DNA of 64,000 bases from Natrinema gari JCM 14663. Its GTDB lineage: Archaea; Halobacteriota; Halobacteria; Halobacteriales; Natrialbaceae. The notes beneath the pieces were generated by a model, which had not been told where the DNA came from, made no database searches, and saw only the letters and a list, made by a program, of their open reading frames with translations. The position numbers and the translations under genes are program-made. Numbering within the stretch: position 1 is the stretch's first letter; each line of letters starts with the position of its first letter. This document shows, piece by piece, positions 43,919 to 53,740 of the stretch. Location of the stretch: positions 140,441 to 204,440 of the forward strand of contig NZ_AOIJ01000030.1 of the NCBI RefSeq assembly GCF_000337175.1, in the 5' to 3' direction.

Positions 43919-44776
43919 CTACCATTCGACATAGGTGAGGTACTCGACGCCGTCGTACTCGAGGAGCCACGTGCCGTAGAACTCGGCCTCACGAATGCCC
44001 TCGTGCGCTCGAATCCGGTCGACCACCGACCGGAAGGCATCGTCGTCCTCGAAATACCCCTCGCTGATCGCCTCCTCGACGACCGCACGTTCGGCATCTG
44101 AGAGGCCCGCGAGCGTGAACAGGTACCGCGATCGAACGCGATCGGCGAACGGTTCGACGCCGGACACGACGTCGGTCACCTCGTACCGGTACTCGGTCTC
44201 GGTGGTGGTTCGTGAATCGACCGTAACCCGATATCGACTCCCGTCGTGGACGACGATGTCGTACTGCTGCTTCGGAACGAACACCGACTCGGTCCCGACG
44301 TCCGCTGCCGTTCCGTAGTCGACGCCCATGTCGTCGCCGTCCTGATTGGGTGGGGCAGTTGCCGAGACGATCGGGGCAAGGCGCTGGCGATCCACGCCGG
44401 GAAGGTCGTCGTAGTCGATCTCACCGAGTTCCGTCGTCGAATCGGCCGGGTCGAAATCGATGCGAACCTCGTAGACCGTCACCGGCTCGCTCCCGAGTCG
44501 CGTCTCCGAGACGCGGTAAAAGGAGTCGTCGATCCGGACCGTGTCGGTGCGGTCGAACAGGTCGGACCGCCCCCTCCGCACGGCCGACCCGTTCTCGCTG
44601 GCGGTCGACACGAGCGTGTACTCCTCCGAACCGGGTTCGGCCGTTATCGACACCGCAGCCGCGATTTCGTCCGCCGTCGCTGCGTCCAGATCGAGGACGA
44701 CGGCCGGATGGCCGCACCCGGCAATCGGGACCGCGAGGCAGACCGCCCCGCTTGCGAGGACCTGGCGACGGTGCAT
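43919..44776 (-). CDS. Secreted lipoprotein of unknown function
   Basis: The 285-residue protein starts MHRRQVLASGAVCLAVPIAGC with a lipobox Cys at about residue 21. The remaining 260 residues are acidic with beta-rich segments (SITAEPGSEEYTLVSTASEN, VTVYEVRIDFDPADSTTELG, YDIVVHDGSRYRVTVDSRTT) and a helical part AGLSDAERAVVEEAISEGYF before EYDGVEYLTYVEW. No family recognised. It likely sits on the cell surface. Confidence 0.78.
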   Translation of the reverse strand: MHRRQVLASGAVCLAVPIAGCGHPAVVLDLDAATADEIAAAVSITAEPGSEEYTLVSTASENGSAVRRGRSDLFDRTDTVRIDDSFYRVSETRLGSEPVTVYEVRIDFDPADSTTELGEIDYDDLPGVDRQRLAPIVSATAPPNQDGDDMGVDYGTAADVGTESVFVPKQQYDIVVHDGSRYRVTVDSRTTTETEYRYEVTDVVSGVEPFADRVRSRYLFTLAGLSDAERAVVEEAISEGYFEDDDAFRSVVDRIRAHEGIREAEFYGTWLLEYDGVEYLTYVEW

Positions 44777-44953
44777 GCTCCGCTCGACAGACAGGGAACA
44801 CGAAAGGTTTCCGGTTCACTCGCCCCCGCATCGATCGACAGGCCCGCGCTGTTCGGTATTGCAACGTCGCTGAGCGGGTGGGAACTCGAGCGGTGTTCGT
44901 CCCGGTAGCCTACTCGGCGGTGGAACGGAACCCGACTCGCCGCTGGCGCGACC

Positions 44954-46351
44954 TCAGTCACCCTCCCGATAAACCGGCAGCCGAAACCCGATCCCGGCGT
45001 CCCGGAGTTGCCACCTGACCTCGAGCCCCGCCCAGAGCAGCCCCGTCAGGAGCCCGATGGCGACCGCCGCGAACTCCGAGGGCCCCATCCAGACCGGCGT
45101 CGCAAAGAGGAGGGCGTTGTAGATCCGGTGGGGGAGAATCGACCGAATGTGCTCCCCCAGAACGGCGAGCGGATCGACCCCGAGAACTTCCCCGCCGTCG
45201 TCGCCTTCGGATTCCGTTCGCGACTCGAGGCCGAGTTCCCGGGCGCTGTGCCCACCCGCACTCTCCGCGCCGGTCTCGAGGCGTTCGGCGTCGTAGGGGA
45301 GCGTGGATTCGACCTGCCAGACGATCTCGCCTGCGTCGTCGATTTCCATGACGCGGTTGCCGTGGGTGTCGGTGACGAGCGTGTTCCCGTTCGGTAAGCG
45401 GTCGACGTCTCGCGGCCACTGCATCCGGTCGTCTGCCCACTCCCAAGTGCGGGTCCACGCGCCGTCTTCGCGCTGGAACTCCTGTACGCGGCCGTTCTCG
45501 GAGTCGGCGACGACGACGGCCGGCCCGCCGCGACTCTCGGGGATGTAGTCGGGATTGTGCTGCTCGTACTGGATATCGTACTCGTCTTCGGCACCGAGCG
45601 TCCAGTCCTCGAGCAGCCCCGCCTGCCGGTCGAGGAAGACGACCTGATCCTGATTACGCAGGCTGACCATGATCCGACCCGCCATCTCGCCGCTGTCGAT
45701 GTACTCGACGTCGTTGATATGCGCCCAGTCGCCGGGATATCCGCCACCGCCCTCGAGGGGGAACTCGCTTTGGGCGTCCCAGAGCCACTCGACGATCTCC
45801 GTTTCGGTGTTCACGACGAACACCTGATCCGCGACGATATCGGCGACGACGACGTGGGTCTCGTTGATGCGATCCGCGTCGTGCCACTCGCCGGCGGTCT
45901 CCTTGTGATCGTAGCGCTCGTAGAGCACGTCGACATCGCCGGTCGAGAGGTTCACCCGTTCGATGACGTTCAGCGCACAGGGCGGCTCGGAACAGGTCGG
46001 TCCCGCGGTGTGGATCGTGTCCGTCGCGGTGTACTCGACGGTTAGCGGCTCGCCCGCGACCGGATCGATGTCGAAGTACTTCGTCCGCGTATTGTTGTAA
46101 TAGCGGACCTCGCCGTCGGGCGCGTACGCGGTGATCGTTCCCGCTCGGCCCGACTCAGTGACGACCGTGTGGTTCCCCGTCGGCGGCGCGTCCGGAACGG
46201 CCTCGGCCGACGCCGTCGAAAGACTGTTGCTGGACGCGACGGCGACCGCCGCCGCCGAGAGGAGGATCACGACGACGAACGCGACTCGGAGCCGATTTCG
46301 CGAGAGGTGCGAGCCGGCGCGAGCGAGCGTGGCGCGCGATCGGGTAAACAT
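44954..46351 (-). CDS. Arylsulfotransferase (ASST)-like membrane protein
   Basis: The 465-residue protein has an N-terminal signal/anchor (RVAFVVVILLSAAAVAVASS) and a six-bladed propeller type domain with repeated blade motifs: IVEWLWDAQSEFPLEGGGGY, WAHINDVEYIDSGEMAGRIM, SLRNQDQVVFLDRQ, QEFQREDGAWTRTWEWAD, RDVDRLPNGNTLVTDTHGNR, VMEIDDAGEIVWQVESTLPY. These match ASST-family proteins, PQQ- or beta-propeller-like, with the catalytic His in WHDAD or AHIND context. A C-terminal TM (AVAIGLLTGLLWAGLEVRW) anchors it. The acceptor is unknown. Surface glycan or phenolic sulfation is inference. Confidence 0.82.
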   Translation of the reverse strand: MFTRSRATLARAGSHLSRNRLRVAFVVVILLSAAAVAVASSNSLSTASAEAVPDAPPTGNHTVVTESGRAGTITAYAPDGEVRYYNNTRTKYFDIDPVAGEPLTVEYTATDTIHTAGPTCSEPPCALNVIERVNLSTGDVDVLYERYDHKETAGEWHDADRINETHVVVADIVADQVFVVNTETEIVEWLWDAQSEFPLEGGGGYPGDWAHINDVEYIDSGEMAGRIMVSLRNQDQVVFLDRQAGLLEDWTLGAEDEYDIQYEQHNPDYIPESRGGPAVVVADSENGRVQEFQREDGAWTRTWEWADDRMQWPRDVDRLPNGNTLVTDTHGNRVMEIDDAGEIVWQVESTLPYDAERLETGAESAGGHSARELGLESRTESEGDDGGEVLGVDPLAVLGEHIRSILPHRIYNALLFATPVWMGPSEFAAVAIGLLTGLLWAGLEVRWQLRDAGIGFRLPVYREGD

Positions 46352-46457
46352 CTCACTCCCTACTCCCCCGTCGTCCGGGGTAGCATTGTTCGTCGTTTGC
46401 AGTTCCTGACAGTCGCAGCCGGCGACCGATCGACGGTGACGGGTCCGTCCGGCGCGG

Positions 46458-47336
46458 TCAGTCGTCCACTTCGGCCTTCCTCGTGGTGAGGACTGGCACC
46501 GGCGACGTCCGGATTACGCGCTCGGTGAAACTCCCGAGGAGGTGACGGTCGAGTCCGGTGTGCCCGTGGGTCCCCATTACCACGAGGTCGATCCCCTCCG
46601 CGTCGGTGTAAGACGAAATCTCTCGCGGGACCGAACCGGCTCGAATGGTGGTCGTGATCTCGTCGACGCCCGCTCGTCGAGCGGCCGCTTCGGCCTCGTC
46701 GAGTACCCCCTGTACGTTCTCCTCGAGTTGCTCGGGGAGCGGCGTCGATCCCGCATCGATCACCTCCGGCAGCTCGTCGACGACCGACAGCAGGTGTAAC
46801 GTCGCGCCGTAGCGTTCAGCCAGCGCCGAGCCCAACTCCAGTGCCGCCCCCGCGTGGTCGCTCCCATCGGTCGGGACGAGCACGTCGGTGTAGGGGTACG
46901 TCCGTGTCGCGTCCTCGGCCGCGCGAACGGTCACGACGGGAACCGAACACTGGTTGACGACGGCGTCCGTCGTGCTCCCGAGGACGTATTCACTGATGCC
47001 GCGTCGTCCGTGGGCCCCCATTACGACGAGATCGAACTCGTTCGTGGTGGCATAGTCGGCGATCACGGTTCGCGGGTCTCCCTGCACGACGTTCGTCGCG
47101 ACGGACACGCCGCGGTCCGCCGCCAACGCGGCGGCGTCGTCGAGGATGTCCGCCCCCTCTAGCTCGAGGGCATCGACGACATCGGTGCCGAGTCGGGTCA
47201 AGCTCGGCTCGTTCGTGTCCGCAACGTAGAGCAACTGGACCGTCGCGTCCCGTTCGGCGGCGATAGCCAGCGCGTGCTCGAGGGCCGCCGTTGCAGGATC
47301 GCTTCCGTCCGTCGGGACGAGGATTCGACTAGTCAT
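46458..47336 (-). CDS. Universal stress protein with two UspA domains
   Basis: The 292-residue protein has two tandem UspA domains. Each starts RILVPTDGSDPATAALEHAL or DVLVPTDGSDHAGAALELGS and ends with the ATP motif GAHGRRGISEYVLGSTTDAV or GTHGHTGLDRHLLGSFTERV. G-x2-G-x9-G(S/T) is present in both. The role is general stress tolerance or nucleotide sensing. The ATG at 47336 gives MTSRILVPTDGS; the longer ORF upstream is not protein-like. Confidence 0.92.
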   Translation of the reverse strand: MTSRILVPTDGSDPATAALEHALAIAAERDATVQLLYVADTNEPSLTRLGTDVVDALELEGADILDDAAALAADRGVSVATNVVQGDPRTVIADYATTNEFDLVVMGAHGRRGISEYVLGSTTDAVVNQCSVPVVTVRAAEDATRTYPYTDVLVPTDGSDHAGAALELGSALAERYGATLHLLSVVDELPEVIDAGSTPLPEQLEENVQGVLDEAEAAARRAGVDEITTTIRAGSVPREISSYTDAEGIDLVVMGTHGHTGLDRHLLGSFTERVIRTSPVPVLTTRKAEVDD

Positions 47337-47451
47337 GGGTGCGAGTTCAACGTCGATCCGCTTACGTTTAGTGGAAAAACGAGCGGCGGTCAGCGGGAGA
47401 CGGTCGAGCGTCGTCGCTGAATGCTGGATGCGATGGCGAGTTCGGTGTGAG

Positions 47452-48609
47452 TCACTCGCACGTGAGCGACTCGGCGACCTCGATGCTCTCCTCCTTCGAG
47501 AGATCACCGGAGACGCTGTATTTGGTGGAGTCACAGTTCACGTTCAGGACGGACGTGGTGGTCCCCTCGAATTCGAATTCCGCGTAATAGCCGGTGTGGT
47601 CGCCGACCTCGACTGCTTCGTATCGGTCGAGTTCGTCGTAGTTGCCGCCGGTCGCGCTGTGATGGCGTTTCGTGACGTGGAACACGTCGTCGCCGTCAGT
47701 CACGTACTGGAGCGAGAGCATCGAGAAGTCGGTGTTCTCAATGACGCTCCCTTCCGCGAAGTGGTATCCTTCGGGGACGGCAGGCGAGGGCACCGACTGC
47801 GTCGTGTCCGCCCGGAGTTCGGAGAGCGAATCGTAGGTCGTTCGATCGAGCGGCGAGTTGTCCGGCGTGTCCGCGTCCGCTGGGATGTCGATGGTGAACC
47901 GGTCGTCGGCGATCGGTTCATTTAGGCTGACGTTCCGAATATCCATGACCATCTCGTATTCGTAGTTCTCGCCGCTGGCGTCGCGTGTCAGTTTGGTGGG
48001 GAAGTAGGTGTCCGTATCGATCCAGAGGGTCGTGTCGGCGGAGTCAGCCATCGTGTTGGATTCCGTCGGGGTCATGTCCAGGCGATAGGTCGCTTCACCA
48101 TCGATCGTCTCTTGCCCTTCGTAGGCGAATTCGTTTTCAGTGATGAGTTGGTCGATCGATGTCTGCGGACCCGTCTCGCCGGTGTGATCGAACCGACTGA
48201 CCTGGTTGTTCTCGACGTCGTAGGTTACCGTCTCGCTTTCGTTGCTGACGGTGATCGTTTCCATCCGCTCGGAGTTAGTTTCCGTCCGAACGCGGTCGTT
48301 CTCGGCATCGATCCACAGCCGATTTTCGACGGACGACGTCCGGTCGCTATCGAACGTCATGTTCATCTCGTAGGTCATCACGACCGTGTCCAACGAGGCC
48401 ATGCGATCCGTGAACGTCTCGACGACCTCACCGTCGGTGGGCGGTGAATCGGCGGCGTCTGTCGCCGTCGACTGCGTTGCTTGCGTGGGCTGTTCGACGG
48501 TTGTCGGCTGGCTGGAAACCGCGCCCGCCCCGGTGGCAACGCTCGAGAGGACGAGCAGCGATCCGAGGGTGACTGCGATCAGTGCAGTACGGAGTGAGTC
48601 GGGAACCAT
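47452..48609 (-). CDS. LolA-like outer-surface protein (exported)
   Basis: The 385-residue protein has a signal peptide (ALIAVTLGSLLVLSSVATGA) and a low-complexity Thr/Gln/Ala linker. Its mature domain VVETFTDRMASLDTVVMTYE, VENRLWIDAENDRVRTETNS, GEATYRLDMTPTESNTMADS and YFPTKLTRDASGENYEYEMV has the fold pattern of LolA/RseB-like lipoprotein-binding domains. The C-terminal part (about 280-385) is a DUF4367-like add-on. Haloarchaea have no outer membrane, so a ligand-binding surface role is likely. A TATA-like box at 48681-48690 lies upstream. Confidence 0.78.
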   Translation of the reverse strand: MVPDSLRTALIAVTLGSLLVLSSVATGAGAVSSQPTTVEQPTQATQSTATDAADSPPTDGEVVETFTDRMASLDTVVMTYEMNMTFDSDRTSSVENRLWIDAENDRVRTETNSERMETITVSNESETVTYDVENNQVSRFDHTGETGPQTSIDQLITENEFAYEGQETIDGEATYRLDMTPTESNTMADSADTTLWIDTDTYFPTKLTRDASGENYEYEMVMDIRNVSLNEPIADDRFTIDIPADADTPDNSPLDRTTYDSLSELRADTTQSVPSPAVPEGYHFAEGSVIENTDFSMLSLQYVTDGDDVFHVTKRHHSATGGNYDELDRYEAVEVGDHTGYYAEFEFEGTTTSVLNVNCDSTKYSVSGDLSKEESIEVAESLTCE

Positions 48610-48680
48610 TGCGTCTCACTCTCGCGTCGCTCATCCAATAAAGAGGGGCAGCGACATTCCGGATCTGAACGCACTACCCA

Positions 48681-48690
48681 AAATATAAGT
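48681..48690 (-). promoter_or_regulatory. TATA-like box of the LolA-like gene
   Basis: The minus strand reads ACTTATATTT, about 75 bp before the ATG at 48609. A transcript starting about 25 bp downstream would have a leader of about 45 nt. Confidence 0.4.
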
Positions 48691-48889
48691 ATACCCAAAC
48701 ACCCGAATAAAATTAGATAGGGCTGTCTCGGCAAGAGCACTCGTGATTCGGACCCGTGGGAGTACGGTGGGTCCGACTCAGCGGGACAGCGCATGGACTC
48801 CGCTACCGGGTGGTAGGCGATCGGTTTCGTCGCGGTCCCGAGCGGGAGCCGTCGCACATGCGAGCGCCCCGACGAGACTCGGAGGAACG

Positions 48890-49189
48890 TTACGTGGATT
48901 CGACGCGGATCTCGCCGTCCGCAGTGACAGTGACCAGACAGTTGCTGTACTCGAACGTGACCGATCCGTCGGATCGAAGTCCATCCGCACGGGGTTCGAA
49001 CAGTCGCTCGAGCGCGTCGGCGTTGATCGAGTAATGGAGCGGCTCGAGTTCGGTAACGGCTTTGTCGCGGAACGTTGCGACGGCGTCCGCTACGGCAACG
49101 CTTAGCGGTTCGTCGTCGAGTCGATCATACTGCACCGAATAGTGATCCTCCATCGCCGTCGATGGTGATCGTGAACTCATCTCAGTCAT
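48890..49189 (-). CDS. Stand-alone HalOD1 output-domain protein
   Basis: The 99-residue product (start ATG 49189) has DEPLSVAVADAVATFRDKAV, TELEPLHYSINADALERLFE and GSVTFEYSNCLVTVTADGEI, the strand pattern of the haloarchaeal output domain HalOD1. It lacks a receiver or PAS domain and so is a bare output module. It is encoded downstream of, and in the same direction as, the large PAS/GAF regulator at 49310, which could be its partner. Confidence 0.8.
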   Translation of the reverse strand: MTEMSSRSPSTAMEDHYSVQYDRLDDEPLSVAVADAVATFRDKAVTELEPLHYSINADALERLFEPRADGLRSDGSVTFEYSNCLVTVTADGEIRVEST

Positions 49190-49309
49190 TGGTAATACGT
49201 ATCCCCAGTACGGCCGTGGGAAGCTACTCATCCGTTCACGAGTTGTCGCAAAGAGCCTGATCGTTAACTGTGTAATGACTGCTGATTGAGGTGGTTAATC
49301 AGTTAACCC

Positions 49310-52300
49310 CTACGTAGTCGACCCCTCGAACAGCGCCGCGAACAGTTTCCGTTCGGCGGACCGAACGTGTTTGTGGAAGGCGGGCGACGAGATGCCGAGT
49401 GACGAAGCGATCTCTTCGCCGTTGGCCCGTCGGGGCCACTCGAAGAACCCGCCGTGGTAGGCCGTCTGGACGACCTCGTGCTGTCGATCGGTGAGTTGCT
49501 CGAGCAGGGTACTGCGCGCAGGGCCACCGAGCGTCGACCGGTCCGCGGTCGACTCTTCGCGCCGGGCGACCAGCGACACCGCTGGACCGCTTCGGGAGAT
49601 TCCCGAGAGGACATCGCGGACCTCGGCCGTCTCCGGAACATCGATGATCGCACGCCCGCCGGAGGGGTCCGCACCGAGTTCCCGCAACCGAGCGCCGTGG
49701 GCATCGACGATCGAGCCGAGGAAGGGCTCGGTCAGTCGTACCTGGAGGAGCATCTCGTCCTCGTGCTCGGCGATCGTCGACACTGCGGCAACCCCGTTGA
49801 TCGCGGACCGATCGACGGTCACCGCGGGATCGTCGCCCGGGTCCTCGACGGCGACGAAAACGATCTGTGAACCGTCCGCCCGCCTCGTTGCACCCTCGTA
49901 CGTGAGTGCATCGTCGAGTACGTCCGCGAGCCGACACAGGGTCGCATCGGCAGCGATCTCGAGTTCGACTTCGGTGTGGTCGTCGCCTACGAGCGCGTTC
50001 TTTCGCTTGACGGCGTCGATCGCGTAGGCGATGGTTTCGCCGAGTTCGGCCAGCATCGATCGCAGCGTCTCGTCGAACGCGTTCCGTTCCTCGCCGTAGA
50101 TCGACAGGACGCCGTAGAGGAATCCGTCGTAGACGAGCGGCACTGCGTACGCGGACTGGAAGTTTCGCGAGAGCGCCTTGCCCCGCCACTCGCCGTCATG
50201 GATCGACTCGGCGACGTTGTCGACGTAGACCGGATTCCGCGTCCGAGCTGCCCGGCCCGTCGGTTCGGCGGCCGACTCGGCGACCGTCGTCACCGCGACG
50301 GCGTCGAGATACCCCCGGTCGGACCCGGCGCGGGATCGCGACCGGAGTTCGTTCCCGCTCGGGTCCGGCTCGCCGATCCAGGCCAGCGAGCACGACTCGA
50401 GGTCCGCAAGGCGCTCGGGAACGCCGCGTTCGATCTCGGCCCGCGAGTCGGCCAGCAGGAGATGTTGTTCGATCTCCTGGCGCACCTCGTTGGCGGCGTT
50501 GAGTCGCTCGAGGTGCCGGTTTTGCTGCTTGAGTTCGTGCTCGCGGTCGTGGAGCCGGCGCGTCCGACCGATACGATCGAGCGCGGCTTCCGCCGTCGCC
50601 GCGAACAACTGAACGAGTTCGACGGTGTCCTCGTCGTACTCGCTGGCGGCAGTCGACAGGGCGACCAGTACCCCGTGTTCGCCAAGCGGAACGTAGAGCC
50701 CGCTCCGTGCGGCTGTGGTCTCGTCGTAGACGTTGTTTTTCCCGCTGATATCGTCGTAGACGGCCGATTCGCCGGTGACGAACGCCTCCCAGGCGATGCT
50801 TTCGTCGGGCCGAAGCCGCGATGGCGGATCGAGCGCGGGCTCGAGGGTCGGCGAACGCGCCTCGGCGGCGAGCTCGTTGTGCTGGTCGTCGTACCGGTAG
50901 ACGACGCTGTCGAGGTCCAGTACGTCGGTTGCGACGTCGACGATGTACTCGCAGGCAGCCTCCTTCGAATCGACGCTCAGCAGGTGGCTGGTCGCCTCGT
51001 GTAACGCGTTGAGCGTCTCCTGGTACTGCACCCGTTCGGTGACGTCGTTCGCGACGCCGAGAACCCGATCGACAGCCCCGTCGTCGTCCGTGATCGGCCG
51101 ATACCACGCCTCGAAGACCCGGTCCCCGAGCGGCCGCTGCGAGTGGACCGTCTCCCCCTCGAGGGCCGCCTGGATGTCAGCACAGGCATCCGGATACGCC
51201 GCAAGCAGGTCGGTGAACGACTGCCCAACGATGTCAGTCGAATCGAACCCGAGGTTCGTGAGCCCGCGTCCCTCCGAGAGCGTGAAGGTTCCCTCGTCGT
51301 CGAGGACGAACAACACGACCGGGACGTTCTCGACGAGGGTCTGCAGGCGTTCCGTCCGTTCGGTCAAGTCCTGCTCGCGTTCGACGCGCTCGGTTACGTC
51401 CTGCCAGTAGACGGAGAGTCCCGCCGGTGACGGATAGAGACGGGCTTCGATCCAGCTGTCACAGCGCTCGAGATAGCCCTCGAACGTGCGGCGTTCCTGG
51501 TGTTCCATCGCCTCGAGCGCCTCACGCTGGAATACTGACCCTTCCAACTCCGGGAACACGTCGAATATCCGTCGGCCGAGCAGATCGGCCCTGGTGAAAT
51601 CGAGGTGCTCGAGCGCGCGGTCGTTGATGTAGGAGAACCGCCAGTCCCCGTCGAGGGCGTAGAACGCGTCGGTGACTCGTTTGAACGACTCGTCGAGCTC
51701 CTGTTCGATGCGGTGGTGTTCGGTGATATCCCGAATCGAGGCGACGATCCCGTCGACGATGCCGTCATCGAGTCGATTCGTCAACACGGCTTTGTGGACG
51801 TACCAGTACCCGTCGGAGTGTTGGCACGTGTATTCGATGGTCCGCGTCGTTCCGCAGTCGGCCGCGCGGATGGCGTCGAACTCCTCGGCCACCGACTGGC
51901 TGTCGTCGGGATGGACGTGCTCGAGGATGTCGTTGCCGCAGAGTTCCTCCGTCTCGAACCCGCCGACGCGCTCGACCGACGGACTGATGTACGTAATCTC
52001 GCCGTCGGTGTCGACGACGAGCAGGAGATCCGACGACTGTTCGATCAGCGTCTGGTACCACTCCGCCTGCCGCGTCGTCGATCGCTGTATCGCGGTGAAC
52101 TCGACCGCCCGCCGGAGCCGTCGAGCCAGGATCGCCGGCTCCTGAATCGTCGTCTTGGCGATCACCTCGGGATCGCCGCGGAGGTCGTCGATCGACTCGG
52201 CGCGGGCCGGATCGGCGGCATAGACGACGGGAGACGCCTCGCCGACGGTACCGAGAACGTCCCGGTCGTCAGTCAGGACGCAATCGACCTCGTCGAGCCG

Positions 52301-52453
52301 ATCGTCGGGGAGGTCGTTCGGGGTCGGGACCGAGTCCATCACGGCTACCGATTCGTCGGCGAGCCCCGCCGTCGCCCCCTGGATCCACTCGGAGGAGCCG
52401 ACGGGGAGGACTCGGACCGGGGTCGTCTCACCGTCCTCGAGACCGCAGGTCAT
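49310..52453 (-). CDS. Bat-like PAS/GAF sensor with C-terminal HTH-10 DNA-binding domain
   Basis: The 1047-residue protein starts at ATG 52453 (MTCGLEDGETTPVRVLPVGS). It has a receiver-like N-domain (about 1-110), three PAS domains (about 130-250: LVVDTDGEITYISPSVERVG; 260-380: FYALDGDWRFSYINDRALEH; 390-500: VLFVLDDEGTFTLSEGRGLT), two GAF-like domains (about 515-660 and 690-860), a bacterio-opsin-activator linker (about 870-980) and an HTH-10 domain at the end: LTDRQHEVVQTAYHGGFFEW, GEEIASSLGISSPAFHKHVR. Such proteins sense light, oxygen or redox state. The signal of this one is unknown. The gene spans a third of the 9-kb regulatory and secreted cluster. Confidence 0.9.
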   Translation of the reverse strand: MTCGLEDGETTPVRVLPVGSSEWIQGATAGLADESVAVMDSVPTPNDLPDDRLDEVDCVLTDDRDVLGTVGEASPVVYAADPARAESIDDLRGDPEVIAKTTIQEPAILARRLRRAVEFTAIQRSTTRQAEWYQTLIEQSSDLLLVVDTDGEITYISPSVERVGGFETEELCGNDILEHVHPDDSQSVAEEFDAIRAADCGTTRTIEYTCQHSDGYWYVHKAVLTNRLDDGIVDGIVASIRDITEHHRIEQELDESFKRVTDAFYALDGDWRFSYINDRALEHLDFTRADLLGRRIFDVFPELEGSVFQREALEAMEHQERRTFEGYLERCDSWIEARLYPSPAGLSVYWQDVTERVEREQDLTERTERLQTLVENVPVVLFVLDDEGTFTLSEGRGLTNLGFDSTDIVGQSFTDLLAAYPDACADIQAALEGETVHSQRPLGDRVFEAWYRPITDDDGAVDRVLGVANDVTERVQYQETLNALHEATSHLLSVDSKEAACEYIVDVATDVLDLDSVVYRYDDQHNELAAEARSPTLEPALDPPSRLRPDESIAWEAFVTGESAVYDDISGKNNVYDETTAARSGLYVPLGEHGVLVALSTAASEYDEDTVELVQLFAATAEAALDRIGRTRRLHDREHELKQQNRHLERLNAANEVRQEIEQHLLLADSRAEIERGVPERLADLESCSLAWIGEPDPSGNELRSRSRAGSDRGYLDAVAVTTVAESAAEPTGRAARTRNPVYVDNVAESIHDGEWRGKALSRNFQSAYAVPLVYDGFLYGVLSIYGEERNAFDETLRSMLAELGETIAYAIDAVKRKNALVGDDHTEVELEIAADATLCRLADVLDDALTYEGATRRADGSQIVFVAVEDPGDDPAVTVDRSAINGVAAVSTIAEHEDEMLLQVRLTEPFLGSIVDAHGARLRELGADPSGGRAIIDVPETAEVRDVLSGISRSGPAVSLVARREESTADRSTLGGPARSTLLEQLTDRQHEVVQTAYHGGFFEWPRRANGEEIASSLGISSPAFHKHVRSAERKLFAALFEGSTT

Positions 52454-52505
52454 AGTGTTGCGTAAACGGGAACGAATAAAAAGCCCGCGTCGGTTCAGGT
52501 GCGGC

Positions 52506-53561
52506 TCACTCGAGGGAAAGCGGCCCATGTTCGACTCGGTAACCGTCCTCGATCCCGTCGACTGAGCGCACCTCGCGCAGACGAATGCCGCGTTCCATCT
52601 TCGTGACGACCGGGGTGTCGTAGTAGTCGGCCTCGTACTCGAATCCCGCCCCCTCGTCGCGTCGGCGGTCGACGAACGCCCGGTGGCGCTCGAGGCGCGC
52701 GCGACCGACCGACCGCGACAGCGCCGGCACCTCGTCGACGCCGTCGTCGAACACCCCGAGGAAGGCATCCTCGAGTTCGGAGCCGACGGAGTTCCGCCCG
52801 GCACACATCGCCGCCAGCGTGGTCGTCCCGGTGCCCCAGAACGGGTCGAGGACGGTGTCGCCGTAGGCCGAGTACATACAGATCAGCCGATAGGGGATCT
52901 CGAGCGGATAGGCCGCGGACCGCTCGCGGAGGTCGTCGTCGGCCGGCCCGTCGATCGCCTGTAGCTCGCCGGTTACGTCGGTCCAGACGTCGGTAAACCA
53001 GCGGTTGCGTTCCTCCCAGAAATAGGCGGCCTCGTAGCGCCGGTCGGCCCGCGGTTCGAACTCGCGGCTCCGGGACCCCTTCCTGAAGACCAGAATGTAC
53101 TCGTGTTCCAGCGTGACGTAGGCGTTCGGCGGGATCATCCCGCTGCCCATGAACTTGGCCGCGCTGTTTGCCGGCTTGCGCCAGAGCACGTCCGGCAGCG
53201 GCTCGAACCCTCGCTCCTCGAAGGCCTCGAGTACGCGCGCGTGGTTCGGATAGACGCGGAAACTGCCGTCGACCGACCGGGTCGCGTCGCCGACGTTGAT
53301 GCAGGCGATCCCGCCGTCGACCAGGACGCGCTCGAGTTCGTCCCAGACGCGCTCGAGTTGGGCGTGCATCGCCTCGAAGGCGTCGTAGCCGTCCCCGGCA
53401 GCCAGCGCGTCGCCGATCGCGGGATCGAGGTCGGTAAACAGGTCGTCCCACATTTCGATCATCGGATACGGCGGGGAGGTCACGACGAGTTCGACGGACT
53501 CGTCGTCGACTCCCGAGAGCTCCCGGGAGTCGCCGACGAACACGCGATGGGTCGTCTCCAT
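52506..53561 (-). CDS. zim: CTAG-type DNA methyltransferase (N4/N6 amino)
   Basis: The 351-residue protein is an amino-group DNA MTase with the beta-class order: SPPYP (motif IV, residues 29-33: VVTSPPYPMIEMWDDLFTD) near the N-terminus and the SAM loop DPFWGTGTTTLAAM (motif I, about 230) near the C-terminus. Conserved pieces GIACINVGDATRSVDGSFRV and NAYVTLEHEYILVFRKGSR agree with the near-universal haloarchaeal CTAG methylase (Zim, HVO_0794 type), which has no cognate restriction enzyme. Family assignment is from memory. ATG 53561 gives METTHRVFVGDSREL; an earlier start adds 14 non-conserved residues. Confidence 0.82.
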   Translation of the reverse strand: METTHRVFVGDSRELSGVDDESVELVVTSPPYPMIEMWDDLFTDLDPAIGDALAAGDGYDAFEAMHAQLERVWDELERVLVDGGIACINVGDATRSVDGSFRVYPNHARVLEAFEERGFEPLPDVLWRKPANSAAKFMGSGMIPPNAYVTLEHEYILVFRKGSRSREFEPRADRRYEAAYFWEERNRWFTDVWTDVTGELQAIDGPADDDLRERSAAYPLEIPYRLICMYSAYGDTVLDPFWGTGTTTLAAMCAGRNSVGSELEDAFLGVFDDGVDEVPALSRSVGRARLERHRAFVDRRRDEGAGFEYEADYYDTPVVTKMERGIRLREVRSVDGIEDGYRVEHGPLSLE

Positions 53562-53740
53562 TGGCTCACACTGTCGGCGTGGCTCCCTTATCTCCTTCGT
53601 CAAGGCGGCGACTCGAGCCGTCGGCTGGAGACACGGCCGTCCCGAGACGACGGCACGGACGACAACGGGACACCGGTCGGAACACGCGGCGAGTCCGCGC
53701 TAAAACAGGGCTGCCACGGTACGTCCACCGGCGACGGTCG

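Noticed and set aside
49310-52804. Extension of the PAS/GAF regulator upstream to 52804
   Set aside because: The part before ATG 52453 is antisense-like Ser/Arg/Thr-rich sequence overlapping the methylase gene.
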